From: Marinicella pacifica
GTDB lineage: Bacteria > Pseudomonadota > Gammaproteobacteria > Xanthomonadales > Marinicellaceae
Assembly: GCF_014636635.1 (NCBI RefSeq)
Contig: NZ_BMEO01000006.1
Span: 1 to 64,000, forward strand
Direction: 5' to 3'
Length of the DNA: 64,000 bases
Under the pieces are notes generated by a model. The model made no database searches. It was not told the origin of the DNA and saw nothing but the letters and a program-made list of their open reading frames with translations. A program made the translations under genes and the position numbers. Below, piece by piece: positions 27,375 through 37,508 of the stretch. Every line of letters starts with the position of its first letter. Within the stretch, counting starts at the first letter, position 1.

Positions 27375-28709
27375 CATTAGTGTCCCAACGTTAAATCGAA
27401 TAAATTCAATTGCTTAGAGCTGTCGTCATTATCGTTATTGTATTCGGAATTTGTAAGCAATTGATTTAGTTCGTTTTTTTCAAACAGGCTCAAGCTTAAA
27501 ATCTGTAAAATTGTGTAAAGCTCTAATTTTAGCTTAAGACGCTTTTTTATGATGGCTATAAGGACATAAACAGATACAGCAATCCAGATTTGACTTTTTA
27601 CTGCGTTCTCAGTTACACCGAAAAATGACTTTATTTTCAGGTGTTGTTTTATCCATTTAAAGAAAAGTTCAACTTGCCAGCGGTAGCGATAAAGTTGGGT
27701 TATTGTCATTGCCGGAACGATAAAATTATTGGTTAAAAAGTTAAAAGTTTTATCGGTTTCACTGTCATAGTACTTGATACGCCTCAGTTGCTGAGGGTAA
27801 TTCACTTTTGCATCAACTCCGGCGAGTACAATCGTTTGGTCACATCTAATACCTTTTAATTTGTCTTCGTTAGTCACTTTGTGTGAATATTGCCGCTTGA
27901 ATGAAGTATTCTTTTTTGCCCTAATAACAAAGAAGGCACCAGTCTGATGAATAGTAAACAATCTCTCGAAGTCTAAATAACCTCTGTCCATGATGTAGAA
28001 TGCACCGGCTTCTGGAATCAAAATATCAAGGATATTAACATCATGCATCTTGCCATCTGAGATATGGATAAAAGCAGGAATGTTACCTTTCAAATCAAGC
28101 AAAGTATGTAACTTTACCGCTGACTTCGTTGAACGAAATCGTGCCCATGGAAAAACCGAAAGGCACAGATCAATGGTTGATGCATCAAGGGCATAAATCG
28201 TGTTGTCCAAATCAAGCCCCAAATCTTCTTCAGCGTACAATGGCCTGGCTATTTTTATTAACGCTTGAGCAAAGTCAGCATAAATTCTCCAATCTCGTAC
28301 TTTGTTGGCATTGGACAGTGTATTGCGTGCTATACCGCCACGTATCCCCATATGATAGAGTTTGGATTTGTGTGATAACAGGCAAGTAACTGTTTCTCTT
28401 AAGCTTCCTCTGTAAGTTAGCTGAGCAAAAGACATACACAGAAAATGATCCTGGCAACTGAATGATTTAACCATATGGTTGCCGTTATAAGTTTGTACAC
28501 AACGGCGAAATATTTTCATTGGAAGATGTTCCATCAACTGAGCAAAAACGAGTTTTCCTGTATACATTGGCAACCACCTAAAATCATAAAATGATTTGAT
28601 TTTAAGTCGTTTAAGGCCGTTCAAGTCGATGCCCTTGCTAAATAGGCGTTTTTTGTAGAGAATACAGTGGCTTACGACCATTTATTTTTTCAACGCTGGG
28701 ACAGTAGTG
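27375..28709 (-). mobile_element. Complete IS4-family insertion sequence (1335 bp)
   Basis: The element is bounded by 18 bp imperfect inverted repeats, 15 of 18 matching (CATTAGTGTCCCAACGTT at the left, the complement of CACTACTGTCCCAGCGTT at the right). It is flanked by a perfect 9 bp direct repeat ATTCAAAAT (27366-27374 and 28710-28718). It carries one intact transposase gene. The identical duplication suggests recent insertion between the surface protein gene and recN. Confidence 0.85.
27377..28567 (-). CDS. IS4-family DDE transposase
   Basis: The 396-residue transposase (start MYTGKLVFAQLMEHLP at 28567) has the N-terminal IS4 domain with CMSFAQLTYRGSLRET. The catalytic residues are D in YALDAST, D in IMDRGYLDF, and the Y-(2)-R-(3)-E-(6)-K signature in YRYRWQVELFFKWIKQHLK. 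All three acidic residues are intact, so it may be active. A longer in-frame start at 28681 would use the terminal repeat region and is less likely. The gene fills the element almost end to end. Confidence 0.9.
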   Translation of the reverse strand: MYTGKLVFAQLMEHLPMKIFRRCVQTYNGNHMVKSFSCQDHFLCMSFAQLTYRGSLRETVTCLLSHKSKLYHMGIRGGIARNTLSNANKVRDWRIYADFAQALIKIARPLYAEEDLGLDLDNTIYALDASTIDLCLSVFPWARFRSTKSAVKLHTLLDLKGNIPAFIHISDGKMHDVNILDILIPEAGAFYIMDRGYLDFERLFTIHQTGAFFVIRAKKNTSFKRQYSHKVTNEDKLKGIRCDQTIVLAGVDAKVNYPQQLRRIKYYDSETDKTFNFLTNNFIVPAMTITQLYRYRWQVELFFKWIKQHLKIKSFFGVTENAVKSQIWIAVSVYVLIAIIKKRLKLKLELYTILQILSLSLFEKNELNQLLTNSEYNNDNDDSSKQLNLFDLTLGH

Positions 28710-28732
28710 ATTCAAAATATGTTCTTTGCAAT

Positions 28733-28768
28733 AAAAAAGCCGAACCATGATTGTGATTCGGCTTTTTT
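28733..28768. terminator. Intrinsic terminator downstream of recN
   Basis: The stem AAAAAAGCCGAA pairs with TTCGGCTTTTTT around a 12-base loop. It lies about 50 bases after the recN stop and could work in both directions. It also shields recN from the adjacent IS element. Confidence 0.8.
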
Positions 28769-28817
28769 ACTGGTTTATGGGCTATTTGAAAACCTGACCA
28801 ATATTGATTATGGCTTG

Positions 28818-30485
28818 CTATCCTGTTTTCAAAAATTCCTCGGCCTGGGCGAGGGTGGTTTCGGTGATGGTTTCGCCGCCGGCCATACGCGCCAGTTCTT
28901 GAATACGTTGTTCGCGGTTGAGGTGTTGAATGGCTGAGCGGGTCAGGCCGTGACTCTGGTCACTGGATTTTGACACCAGAATATGGTCATGGGCCTGGCC
29001 GGCCACTTGCGGTAAATGGGTGACGGCAAAGACCTGGTGTTGTTCACTGAGGTTGCGCATAATGCCACCGACTTTGGAGGCGGTGGCGCCGCCAATGCCG
29101 GTATCGACCTCATCAAACACAAAGGCTGTGTGATCATGGTTTTGTCCCACCACTTCGATGGCCAGACAAATCCGTGACAATTCACCGCCCGATGCGGTTT
29201 TACTTAAAGGTTGGGGTGACTGACCCTTGTTCACGGCAATCATAAATTCGACGTGGTCTAAGCCAAATACCTGTGGTTTACTGTCTTTGTTGAAGTCAGT
29301 CGGATTAACGTTGATGCTTAATTGGGCTTCGGGTAGGCCTAACTGTTGAATCATAGCCGTGATTTTAGCAGCCAGTTGTTTGGCGGCTTGTTGCCGGGCC
29401 TGAGTCAGGCGTAAACTGACATCATGGTATTGTTGTCTTAAGTCCCGGCGTTTTTTATCCAGTAGCGATTGTTGCTCTGATTGCTTTTGATGGCGATTAA
29501 GTTGCTCAGCCAGTTGTTGTTGATGATCGGTGAGTTGCTCAGCGGTGGTGTTTTGTTTGCGCGCGATGCGGGTAATTTGTTCCAATCGCTGTTCAATGGA
29601 TTGTTGCTGCCCGGGGTCATGTTCAATGTTTTCAGCAAAATCCGTTAAATACTGCACCGCTTCCTGAACATTAATTAAGGCTTCATCAAGCATTTGACAG
29701 ACCTGGGCGGCGTCGAAACCTTTTAAGTGTTTAAGTTGGTTAATGTGTTGCGCCAATAAATGCCGTACGGAATGATCAGCTTCATCGAGGTCATGAATGG
29801 TTTGCTGACAGGCTTGCTGAATGTCCTGGGCATGACTGACCTGTAATAAGTCCTGGTGTAATTGTTCGTATTCACCTTCTTTTAAATCCAATTCATGCAG
29901 TTCCTGGTATTGGTAATCCAGTAATTGTTGTTGTTCGGTAGAGAGTGATCCGGCTTGTTGCAAAGCCAGTGTTTCCGCATCCAATTGGTTTAAGGCTTTT
30001 GTGATGTCAGCGATTTCGGTGAGCAGTTCCTTATAATGACCGCTGCGGTCGAGTAGTTGCCGTTGGGTGGCACTTTGTAAAAGTTTAATCTGATCATGCT
30101 GGCCGTGAATTTGTACCAGATAGCGCCCCAGTTCTTTGACTAAATGGGCCGGCGTCGGACTGCCGTTAATCCACAATTGACTGCGCCCTTGTTTATTTAA
30201 AGTGCGGCGAATCATGAGGTTGTCATCTTCAAAATCGTTATTCTTCAACCATTGTTGAGCACTGATGTGACCTGAAACATCAAAAGTCACCACCACTTCA
30301 CAAGCATCACCAAACGCACCAATCACAGCGGTATCGCCCCGCGCGCCTAATGCCAACGACAGGGCACCTATGGTGATTGATTTACCGGCGCCGGTTTCTC
30401 CGGTAAACACGGTCATGTGTGGACTGAAATCAATCTCTAATTGTTCAATCAGCACATAATTTTTGATGTAAATGGATTGCAACAT
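28818..30485 (-). CDS. recN: DNA repair protein RecN
   Basis: RecN is a 555-residue SMC-like ATPase for double-strand break repair. The N-terminal Walker A is FTGETGAGKSITIGAL. A long coiled coil spans about 150-370, and the C-terminal half holds the signature TASGGELSRICLAIE and Walker B AFVFDEVDTGIGG. Length and domain order are normal. No LexA box was recognised in the upstream region. It is transcribed divergently from the grpE-dnaK operon. Confidence 0.95.
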   Translation of the reverse strand: MLQSIYIKNYVLIEQLEIDFSPHMTVFTGETGAGKSITIGALSLALGARGDTAVIGAFGDACEVVVTFDVSGHISAQQWLKNNDFEDDNLMIRRTLNKQGRSQLWINGSPTPAHLVKELGRYLVQIHGQHDQIKLLQSATQRQLLDRSGHYKELLTEIADITKALNQLDAETLALQQAGSLSTEQQQLLDYQYQELHELDLKEGEYEQLHQDLLQVSHAQDIQQACQQTIHDLDEADHSVRHLLAQHINQLKHLKGFDAAQVCQMLDEALINVQEAVQYLTDFAENIEHDPGQQQSIEQRLEQITRIARKQNTTAEQLTDHQQQLAEQLNRHQKQSEQQSLLDKKRRDLRQQYHDVSLRLTQARQQAAKQLAAKITAMIQQLGLPEAQLSINVNPTDFNKDSKPQVFGLDHVEFMIAVNKGQSPQPLSKTASGGELSRICLAIEVVGQNHDHTAFVFDEVDTGIGGATASKVGGIMRNLSEQHQVFAVTHLPQVAGQAHDHILVSKSSDQSHGLTRSAIQHLNREQRIQELARMAGGETITETTLAQAEEFLKTG

Positions 30486-30533
30486 GTGGGTCTTAACAGG
30501 GTTGAAATTAAATGGTTATTTTAGCCAGCGTGA

Positions 30534-30561
30534 CTTGAATTGTCATCTGCTATCACTATAT
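30534..30561 (+). promoter_or_regulatory. Candidate heat-shock (sigma-32) promoter of grpE
   Basis: CTTGAA (30534-30539) followed after 14 bases by CACTATAT (30554-30561) resembles the sigma-32 pattern CTTGAA-N13-15-CCCATNT. The position, about 30 bases before grpE, and the gene set behind it agree, but the -10 match is partial. Confidence 0.4.
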
Positions 30562-30592
30562 CACAGCCATTCATTCATTATTAGATAACATT

Positions 30593-31210
30593 ATGACGGA
30601 CAATAAACGCAACATAGATGATGAGAACGAGGACTTATACGAGTCTGATATGGACATGGATGAAACCAATGAAGAGGCGGAACACACCACCGACGATGAG
30701 GTTGAAGTGGTCAACCACCCTGAATCCGAATCAACGCAAACAGATGAATTGATGCATCAAATTAAAGACTTAGAGATGCAATTGGCTGCCAAGGATGAAG
30801 AAATCCTGCGGGTGGCCGCTGAAGGCATGAATGCCCAAAAACGCTTACAACGTGAATTGGAAAATACCCGTAAATATGCCAATGAGAAATTAATTAAGGC
30901 CATGATTCCGGTGATGGACAGTTTTGATAAAGCTTTGGAAATTGTCCATGATGATCAAGTTGAAGTGACGGTGGAAGCCATGGTTGAGGGCACCATAAAC
31001 ACCCAACAATCGATGACCAAAGTGTTGCAAGAATACGGCATCGAAATCATCAATCCGATGGGTGAAAAATTTGATCCGGACATTCATGAAGCCATGAGCA
31101 TGGTGAAATCTGAAAACCATGAAAAAAATACGGTGGTGGATGTTTTTCAAAAAGGCTATTTATTGAACGGCCGTGTTATACGTGCCGCCATGGTTGTGGT
31201 GGCCCAATAG
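30593..31210 (+). CDS. grpE: Nucleotide exchange factor GrpE
   Basis: The 205-residue GrpE has a very acidic, disordered N-terminus (about 1-50), a long helical dimerisation region (about 55-110), and the C-terminal beta domain with the family signature VDVFQKGYLLNGRVIRAAMV. It releases ADP from DnaK. No clear Shine-Dalgarno sequence precedes the start. It is the first gene of grpE-dnaK-dnaJ-dapB. Confidence 0.95.
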   Translation: MTDNKRNIDDENEDLYESDMDMDETNEEAEHTTDDEVEVVNHPESESTQTDELMHQIKDLEMQLAAKDEEILRVAAEGMNAQKRLQRELENTRKYANEKLIKAMIPVMDSFDKALEIVHDDQVEVTVEAMVEGTINTQQSMTKVLQEYGIEIINPMGEKFDPDIHEAMSMVKSENHEKNTVVDVFQKGYLLNGRVIRAAMVVVAQ

Positions 31211-31278
31211 CTTGAATTCTATCAACCAGTCCATAGATAGTAACCAGTTTAAAAAATTAAAATCAGAGGATATTTAAC

Positions 31279-33216
31279 ATGTCAAAAGTAATAGGTATTG
31301 ATTTAGGAACCACCAATTCCTGTGTCGCCGTGATGGAAGGTAAAGACATCAAGGTGATAGAAAATGCAGAAGGCGATCGAACCACCCCATCGATTGTTGC
31401 CTTTACCGACGAGGGTAAAACTTTGGTGGGTCAGTCTGCCAAAAGACAGGCTGTGACCAACCCTGAAAACACTTTGTTTGCCATTAAGCGCCTGATTGGC
31501 CGTAAATTTAATGAAGATGTGGTTAAAAAAGACCAGAACATCGTGCCCTATAAAATCATTGGCGCCGATAATGGTGATGCCTGGGTTGAGGTGCGTGGCA
31601 AAAAAATGGCACCGCAGGAAATTTCAGCACGTATTTTGGAAAAAATGAAAGCCACCGCTGAAGACTACCTGGGTGAAAAAGTGGAAGCCGCGGTCATTAC
31701 TGTTCCGGCTTACTTTAACGACTCGCAGCGCCAAGCCACCAAAGATGCCGGTAAAATTGCCGGTTTGGAAGTTAAACGCATTATCAATGAGCCGACCGCT
31801 GCGGCTTTGGCTTATGGTATGGATAAAAAAGGCGGCGACCGCACCATTGCAGTGTATGACCTGGGTGGCGGTACCTTTGATATTTCGATTATTGAAATCG
31901 CTGATATTGACGGTGAGCAACAGTTTGAAGTGTTGGCCACCAACGGCGATACTTTCTTAGGTGGTGAAGACTTTGATAACCGCTTGATGGATTATCTGGT
32001 TGAAGAATTTAAAAAAGACCAGGGTGTCAACCTGCACAACGATCCTTTGGCTTTACAGCGTTTAAAAGAAGCCGCAGAAAAAGCCAAAATTGAGTTGTCT
32101 TCGTTAGACCAAACAGAAGTTAATTTACCTTACATCACGGCTGATGCTTCAGGTCCTAAACATTTGAACATTAAAATCACCCGCTCAAAACTTGAATCAC
32201 TGGTATCCGACCTGGTGAAAAGAACAGTCGGCCCTTGTGAGACCGCCTTAAAAGATGCCGGTATTTCTTTGAATGAAATTTCAGACGTGATTCTGGTCGG
32301 TGGTCAAACCCGTATGCCTGCTGTACAGGAAATTGTAGAACAAACCTTTGGCAAAAAACCCCGTAAAGACGTCAATCCTGACGAGGCGGTCGCCATGGGT
32401 GCTGCAGTACAGGGTGGCGTACTGTCCGGTGATGTGAAAGACGTTTTACTGTTGGATGTGACACCTTTATCTTTGGGTATTGAAACCCTGGGTGGTGTGA
32501 TGACCAAACTCATCGAGAAAAATACCACGGTGCCGACCAAAGCGTCTCAGGTTTTTTCAACCGCCGAAGACAACCAGTCAGCGGTCACTGTTCATGTCTT
32601 ACAAGGTGAGCGAGAAGTGGCCAGTGCCAATAAATCACTGGGTCAGTTTAATTTAGAAGGCATTGCCCCGGCGAAACGCGGTATGCCACAGATTGAAGTG
32701 ACCTTTGATATTGATGCCAACGGCATTATACATGTTTCCGCCAAAGACAAGGCCACCGGTAAAGAGCAACGCATTGAAATCAAAGCCGGTTCCGGTTTGT
32801 CCGATGAAGAAATCGAACAAATGATTAAAGATGCAGAATTAAATGCTGAAAAAGACAAGCAATTTCATGAAACGGTTCAGGCCCGCAACTCAGCGGATGC
32901 CATGATTCATTCCGCCAAAGAAATGCTGAATGAGCATAAGGATGTGATCGATGATGGTGAAAAATCAAGCATCGAATCTGCCATTGAAAATACCGAAAAA
33001 GCCATGAAAGAAGATGACAAATCCGCCATTGAGTCAGCCAGTGAAGCGCTTCAGCAAGCGATGCAACCGGTAATGCAAAAAGTGGCTCAGGCTGCCCAGG
33101 CAGGTCAGGCTGATACCGGTTCTGCCGGTGGTGAGGGTCAGACCTCTGACAATGGCCGTGACGATGACGTGGTCGATGCCGAATTTGAAGAAGTGGATGA
33201 TGAGAAAAAAGGCTGA
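31279..33216 (+). CDS. dnaK: Molecular chaperone DnaK
   Basis: The 645-residue Hsp70 has the N-terminal ATPase signature [15 protein letters not shown], the second signature [11 protein letters not shown], and [14 protein letters not shown]. The linker is [13 protein letters not shown] substrate-binding domain and helical lid follow, and the acidic C-terminal tail ends [11 protein letters not shown], where the EEVD-like end is typical. AGAGGA precedes the ATG. It works with GrpE and DnaJ encoded next to it. Confidence 0.98.
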   Translation: MSKVIGIDLGTTNSCVAVMEGKDIKVIENAEGDRTTPSIVAFTDEGKTLVGQSAKRQAVTNPENTLFAIKRLIGRKFNEDVVKKDQNIVPYKIIGADNGDAWVEVRGKKMAPQEISARILEKMKATAEDYLGEKVEAAVITVPAYFNDSQRQATKDAGKIAGLEVKRIINEPTAAALAYGMDKKGGDRTIAVYDLGGGTFDISIIEIADIDGEQQFEVLATNGDTFLGGEDFDNRLMDYLVEEFKKDQGVNLHNDPLALQRLKEAAEKAKIELSSLDQTEVNLPYITADASGPKHLNIKITRSKLESLVSDLVKRTVGPCETALKDAGISLNEISDVILVGGQTRMPAVQEIVEQTFGKKPRKDVNPDEAVAMGAAVQGGVLSGDVKDVLLLDVTPLSLGIETLGGVMTKLIEKNTTVPTKASQVFSTAEDNQSAVTVHVLQGEREVASANKSLGQFNLEGIAPAKRGMPQIEVTFDIDANGIIHVSAKDKATGKEQRIEIKAGSGLSDEEIEQMIKDAELNAEKDKQFHETVQARNSADAMIHSAKEMLNEHKDVIDDGEKSSIESAIENTEKAMKEDDKSAIESASEALQQAMQPVMQKVAQAAQAGQADTGSAGGEGQTSDNGRDDDVVDAEFEEVDDEKKG

Positions 33217-33236
33217 ACATAAGATCAGCTGATAAC

Positions 33237-33270
33237 AAAAGCCGGTATGAGTTTTTTATGCCGGCTTTTT
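33237..33270 (+). terminator. Terminator or attenuator between dnaK and dnaJ
   Basis: The stem AAAAGCCGGTAT with ATGCCGGCTTTT (one G-T pair) and a nine-base loop is followed by a T run. It lies 20 bases after the dnaK stop and should reduce transcription into dnaJ, giving more DnaK than DnaJ. Confidence 0.75.
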
Positions 33271-33303
33271 CAGTGAAATAACCAAGCGCACAAACAAAAC
33301 CGC

Positions 33304-34443
33304 ATGAGTAAAGATTTATACAAAATTTTAGGAGTCAGTCGGTCCGCCGGTCAGGCAGACATCAAAAAAGCCTATCGCCGATTGGCCATGAAATACCACC
33401 CCGATCGTGCCGGTGATGATGCGGCAGCACAGGAAAAATTCAAAGAAGCCAAAATGGCTTATGAAATTCTGCGCGACGAGCGTAAACGCCAAATGTATGA
33501 TCAGTACGGTTTTGATGCTGTCTCAGGTCAGAACGGCAGAGGTCCCGGAGGCTTTGGTGGTGGATTTCACGGTGATGTGGGTGATATTTTCGGCGATATT
33601 TTCAGTGATATTTTTGGCGGCGGGCGCCGTGGGGGTCGTTCAGCGGGGCCACAACGCGGCAGTGATATGCAGGTGGAGATGACCATAGAACTGGAAGAGG
33701 CAATAGAAGGTGTTGAAAAAGACATTACGCTGCCCACCATGTCACCTTGTGAACCCTGTCATGGCAGCGGCTCAAAAGACGGCAAAACCAGTCCCTGTCA
33801 AACCTGTCGTGGTGTGGGGCAGGTGCGCATGCAGCAGGGTATGTTTTCAGTGCAGCAAACCTGTCCCGATTGTCGCGGAAAAGGCAGCAGCATCAGCAAT
33901 CCCTGTGGCCATTGTGGCGGTCAGGGCCGTCGTCAGGAAAACAAAACTTTTAAAGTGAATATACCCGCGGGTGTAGACGAAGGTGACCGCATTCGCTTAA
34001 CCGGCAAAGGTGAAGCCGGTCCACAAGGCGGACCGGCCGGTGACTTGTATGTGGATATCCACGTTAAACCGCATGATATATTCACCCGTCAGGGGGATAA
34101 CCTGTTGTGCGAAATTCCGGTGGATTTTGCCACCGCTTGTATTGGTGGCGAGTTGAATGTTCCGACTTTGTCTGGAGCAGTTAAGCTCAAGGTGCCTGCA
34201 GAAACTCAGTCTGGTAAGCAATTTAGACTTCGCGGGAAGGGTGTTCAGTCGGTGCGTTCTCACAGTCCCGGCGATTTATTCTGTAAAGTTCATGTGGAAA
34301 CACCGGTTAACCTTAGCCATGAACAAAAAGAAATTTTGAAGCAATTTGATGACAGCCTTAAACAGGCCGGTGATAAGAATAATCCCAGACGTAAGGGCTG
34401 GTTTGACAACGTTAAATCATTTTTAGACAAGGTCACCGGCTGA
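33304..34443 (+). CDS. dnaJ: Co-chaperone DnaJ
   Basis: This full-length 379-residue DnaJ has a J domain with the HPD motif (MKYHPDRAG), a Gly/Phe-rich linker (about 75-115), four zinc-binding C-x2-C-x-G-x-G repeats ([32 protein letters not shown]), and the C-terminal substrate domain. It stimulates DnaK ATPase activity and delivers clients. dapB begins one base after its stop codon. Confidence 0.97.
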   Translation: MSKDLYKILGVSRSAGQADIKKAYRRLAMKYHPDRAGDDAAAQEKFKEAKMAYEILRDERKRQMYDQYGFDAVSGQNGRGPGGFGGGFHGDVGDIFGDIFSDIFGGGRRGGRSAGPQRGSDMQVEMTIELEEAIEGVEKDITLPTMSPCEPCHGSGSKDGKTSPCQTCRGVGQVRMQQGMFSVQQTCPDCRGKGSSISNPCGHCGGQGRRQENKTFKVNIPAGVDEGDRIRLTGKGEAGPQGGPAGDLYVDIHVKPHDIFTRQGDNLLCEIPVDFATACIGGELNVPTLSGAVKLKVPAETQSGKQFRLRGKGVQSVRSHSPGDLFCKVHVETPVNLSHEQKEILKQFDDSLKQAGDKNNPRRKGWFDNVKSFLDKVTG

Positions 34444-34444
34444 T

Positions 34445-35218
34445 ATGACAGAGGTTTTGCGGGTCATCGTATCCGGTGTTACCGGCCGTATGGGCCGACG
34501 GCTTGTCAACGCACTGCAAAAACAAGCGACCATCCATATTGTGGCAGGTATCACATCCCCTGAAAATACATTTTTAGGTAAACCGCTGTCCGCAGTCAGC
34601 CACAATGCCAGTCATCAAGCACCGATATTAAGTAATTTTTCTGGTTTGCAAGCTGATGTGGTGATCGATTTCTCTCAAAGTAAATGTTTTGATCAGGTGG
34701 TGGATTATTGTGTCATGAATGAGGTTGCTTTGGTCAGTGGCACCACCGGTTTAAGTCAGTCACAATTTGATCGCATCAGTCAGGCCGGTCACTTTATACC
34801 GGTATTATGGGCGGCTAATTTTTCGATAAATATACAGATAATCAAAAACTTATTGCAGGTTTTTAAACAAAAAAATCATAACGGTGAATACCGGATTACA
34901 GAGACCCATCACCAACACAAACAAGACGCCCCATCGGGAACCGCCATTGCCCTGGCACAAAGTTTATCCGACAGTCAGCACTTAATGGTGGTGGATCATA
35001 ACCGATTCACGCTCGGCACCATTGAGATCACATCAGTTCGGGAAGCAGAAGTACCCGGCACCCATCAAATTTATTGTGATTTCCCCAACGAAACAATAAC
35101 GATTGAACATGTTTCCAAAAACGGTGATTTATTCGCTGAAGGGGCCGTTTCAGCCGCTAAGTGGTTGGTGCAACAAGACAACGGCTTGTACGATTTGAAT
35201 GCGATTATATTGGCTTAA
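34445..35218 (+). CDS. dapB: 4-hydroxy-tetrahydrodipicolinate reductase
   Basis: The 257-residue enzyme of lysine and meso-diaminopimelate synthesis has the nucleotide-binding GVTGRMGRRLV at the N-terminus. The signature ITETHHQHKQDAPSGTA carries the catalytic histidines and lysine. It uses NAD(P)H in the cytoplasm. It follows dnaJ with one base between, so it is probably co-transcribed with the chaperone genes. Its 3' end overlaps the convergent GGDEF gene by 69 bases. Confidence 0.94.
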   Translation: MTEVLRVIVSGVTGRMGRRLVNALQKQATIHIVAGITSPENTFLGKPLSAVSHNASHQAPILSNFSGLQADVVIDFSQSKCFDQVVDYCVMNEVALVSGTTGLSQSQFDRISQAGHFIPVLWAANFSINIQIIKNLLQVFKQKNHNGEYRITETHHQHKQDAPSGTAIALAQSLSDSQHLMVVDHNRFTLGTIEITSVREAEVPGTHQIYCDFPNETITIEHVSKNGDLFAEGAVSAAKWLVQQDNGLYDLNAIILA

Positions 35219-36290
35219 TTTTCGTATCCGATCAACGTGTTGCGACCGGCTTTTTTTGGCTTTGTACAAAGCTTTGTCGGCGGCTTCAAACCAGCTTCTA
35301 ATATCTTGTTCACCCTTCGTCAGGGTGGCTAAACCGATACTGACCGAGCATTGTAAGTCAGTTATAATCGTATCAAGGTTATTAACCGCAGCGTTAATGT
35401 TTTGGGCAAATTGCTTAGCGTTTTGCAAACCTTCAGGTATCACCACGATAAATTCATCGCCACCAAGTCGCCCAATAATGGCATCATCAGGACATTGGCT
35501 TAAAATAATTTGTGCCACATTGATCAAAACATCGTCACCCACTGCATGGCCAAATTTATCATTGATGGATTTAAACTGATCCACATCAATCAGCATTAAG
35601 GTCAGTGGTTTATCCTCACGAAAATTGTGGGTGTCTAAATAAAGATTGGGTTTTTTGTTGCCAGGTTCGGCGATTAAATAACAAGGTTAAATCATCTTGC
35701 TGACTGAGTTTGTTCAAAAGTCTGTTTTGAGTTTGTACCCGGTGAATCAGCCGATGTGCATTAAAACTCACAACGGTGAAATGAATAATAATCAAGGGTA
35801 GACAGCCGAGAATGACAAAATGACTGGTTTGCGGCTGATATGGACCTTTGTATAACCACGCCACCATTATTATGGTCACCAATGATACTACAAGGGCTTT
35901 CCACCAGATGCCTTTAATGGCGGTATTTACTTTGTCGGTAACGTTGAGCAAAATTAATAATACCGAAGGCAACAGATTAAAACCCATCAAAGGGACCCAG
36001 AAACCGGCAATCACCGAATCCATCATTAAATTAAACTTTTCAGTTTTAAAAGGGTTTGGTCTAATCCGGGTCAGGAAATAGGCCAGATGCGGCCAGATGA
36101 TACAACTCAGCAGCAGCCAAAACCAACGGGCGAGACCCGCTTTCATTTCTATTAATACACTGGCAATGGCGATGGCCGCCATAAGCATACCCAGTATACG
36201 CATCGGATAGATGGCTTTGGGGAGACGGCTTAAGTGACTCAGCCTTTTTGATGTTTTTACCGTTTGAAAAGGGAGCCTCATTCGCTTCAT
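35150..36290 (-). pseudogene. MASE2-GGDEF diguanylate cyclase broken by a frameshift
   Basis: The first part (36290-35616) has a MASE2-type membrane domain (RLPKAIYPMRILGMLMAAIA, FWVPLMGFNLLPSVLL) and the opening of a GGDEF domain (DDLTLLFNRRTWQQK), then runs into a stop. In the +1 frame the domain continues (THNFREDKPLTLMLIDVDQF, GRLGGDEFIVVIP, FEAADKALYKAKKSG-like end) to 35150. The frames join if one base is removed from the run of six T at 35651-35656. All active-site motifs for c-di-GMP synthesis are otherwise present. It may be a true mutation, a reversible homopolymer switch or a sequencing error. The 3' end overlaps dapB. Confidence 0.75.
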
Positions 36291-36419
36291 TAATACAATC
36301 AACTTTTTATTATATCCAAAGTCTGTCCTGTTAGGTGAATACTTATCACTCGGTGGGGCTTTCACAAGATGACTTGGACATTTTCGGGTCAAAAATTTGA
36401 ATGTAGATTAATTTCCCGG

Positions 36420-36479
36420 CCTTGAACTTTGGCTTTTTTAATTCTATTTTCCAAAAACCCGGACTTATGCAGAGGTCTC
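36420..36479. repeat. Single MITE-like end related to the 59.3 kb element
   Basis: The last 18 bases (GACTTATGCAGAGGTCTC, 36462-36479) are identical to the right end of the 160 bp element at 59301-59460. The preceding 40 bases are similar, including CCTTGAACTT at the same distance. No matching left end was found, so it is a one-ended or decayed copy. Its terminal base contributes to the TAG stop of the adjacent outer-membrane protein gene. Confidence 0.55.
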
Positions 36480-37462
36480 TACCAGTGATTATAAAGGCTT
36501 AAGCCAAAATAATTAAAATCTTCGGTGTAAAATTGCCCGTAAGGGGCGTGACCTTCCTGATATTCTAAAAATACATCAACAGGCCGATTAAACCATTTGT
36601 TGATTCTGAGTCCTGCGCGCAGTGTGAGATTAATGGCTCGATCGGCTTCCGGCCAGGCCGAAAAATCCATGCCCAACAGGGGCATAAAATCTGCGGATTC
36701 ATCGCCTCGGTATTGCCAGCCGGCTTGCCACTGAAGCGGATGCAGTCCACCGGGTTCCATACGGGTTATAAAGCCGCCACCGGCATAAACATCCCATTGC
36801 CCCAGCGATTTAAAAGCCAGAAACTTGAGGATTTCGTAAGACAGGTTTGTTCGTTTGCTGAGATAATCCTGGTTTTCAATTAAAAATTCATCGCCCAAAT
36901 GGGTGCTGCGGTGGCGATAAGACAGGCGCCATGACCAGTCAGGCCGGTGCTGAACCAGTTCGCCGCCGACGGTGAAATCGGTATTAATTAATGCACCACC
37001 ACGGTTATTGCGGGTGCTCAGTTCTTCCACATCAAACTGCGCCCGGATTTGACCAAACACATTCAAATAGATTTCAGGCTGTTCAAAAAGTGAAAAATCA
37101 GCCACATTCACCCGATGCCCCAAACCCACCAACATGGCATCAAATTCCTCACCCAACAAATCCATGCGACCCAGGCTGTAACGAAAACCGGCTTCATCCA
37201 AATCAGCGATTAATACCGGCAATTGTGAGGTTTGGGTGTTTGATTGAGACAGCTCATTGGCTTGTTCGGATGGGTGTTGTTGATCTGACTGTGCGTTTTG
37301 ATTTTGGGCTTTGCTTAAATTGTCATAGCACACCAGACGACCATAATCGCTTTCAATTTCACTGCATGCCTGCAAAGCATCAGCCAGGGGTACTGGTTGT
37401 TTTTCGGCCTGAACCGAAAAACTTAAGACAGTGATTAATAGAAAGAAAAAAACCGTTTTCAT
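36479..37462 (-). CDS. Outer-membrane beta-barrel protein, DUF1207-like
   Basis: The 327-residue protein has a signal peptide (MKTVFFFLLITVLSFSVQAE), a short cysteine-pair segment (LQACSEIESDYGRLVCYDNL), and a Q/S/N-rich linker (about 50-80). The barrel-like domain has alternating aromatic residues, including WRLSYRHRSTHLGDEFLIE, and ends LSLYNHW. The HLGDEFL segment recalls DUF1207 proteins, but that match is from memory. It may be structurally similar to outer-membrane phospholipases, yet no catalytic serine motif is obvious. The stop codon abuts a MITE-like end. Confidence 0.55.
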   Translation of the reverse strand: MKTVFFFLLITVLSFSVQAEKQPVPLADALQACSEIESDYGRLVCYDNLSKAQNQNAQSDQQHPSEQANELSQSNTQTSQLPVLIADLDEAGFRYSLGRMDLLGEEFDAMLVGLGHRVNVADFSLFEQPEIYLNVFGQIRAQFDVEELSTRNNRGGALINTDFTVGGELVQHRPDWSWRLSYRHRSTHLGDEFLIENQDYLSKRTNLSYEILKFLAFKSLGQWDVYAGGGFITRMEPGGLHPLQWQAGWQYRGDESADFMPLLGMDFSAWPEADRAINLTLRAGLRINKWFNRPVDVFLEYQEGHAPYGQFYTEDFNYFGLSLYNHW

Positions 37463-37465
37463 AAT

Positions 37466-37500
37466 TTAAAAACCTGCCGAACTGATCAGCCCGGCAGGTT
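37466..37500 (-). terminator. Intrinsic terminator after acnA
   Basis: On the minus strand AACCTGCCG pairs with CGGCAGGTT around a 12-base loop and is followed by five T. It ends the acnA transcript just before the outer-membrane protein gene. Confidence 0.8.
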
Positions 37501-37508
37501 ATCATGAT

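Noticed and set aside
23917-28718. A prophage or integrated element spanning this region
   Set aside because: No integrase, phage structural gene, tRNA attachment site or long direct repeats were seen; only an IS and one transferred-looking gene.
35640-35660. Programmed ribosomal frameshift in the GGDEF gene
   Set aside because: The run of A on the coding strand is not in the frame needed for a classical slippery heptamer, and the required shift is +1. A simple indel is more likely.
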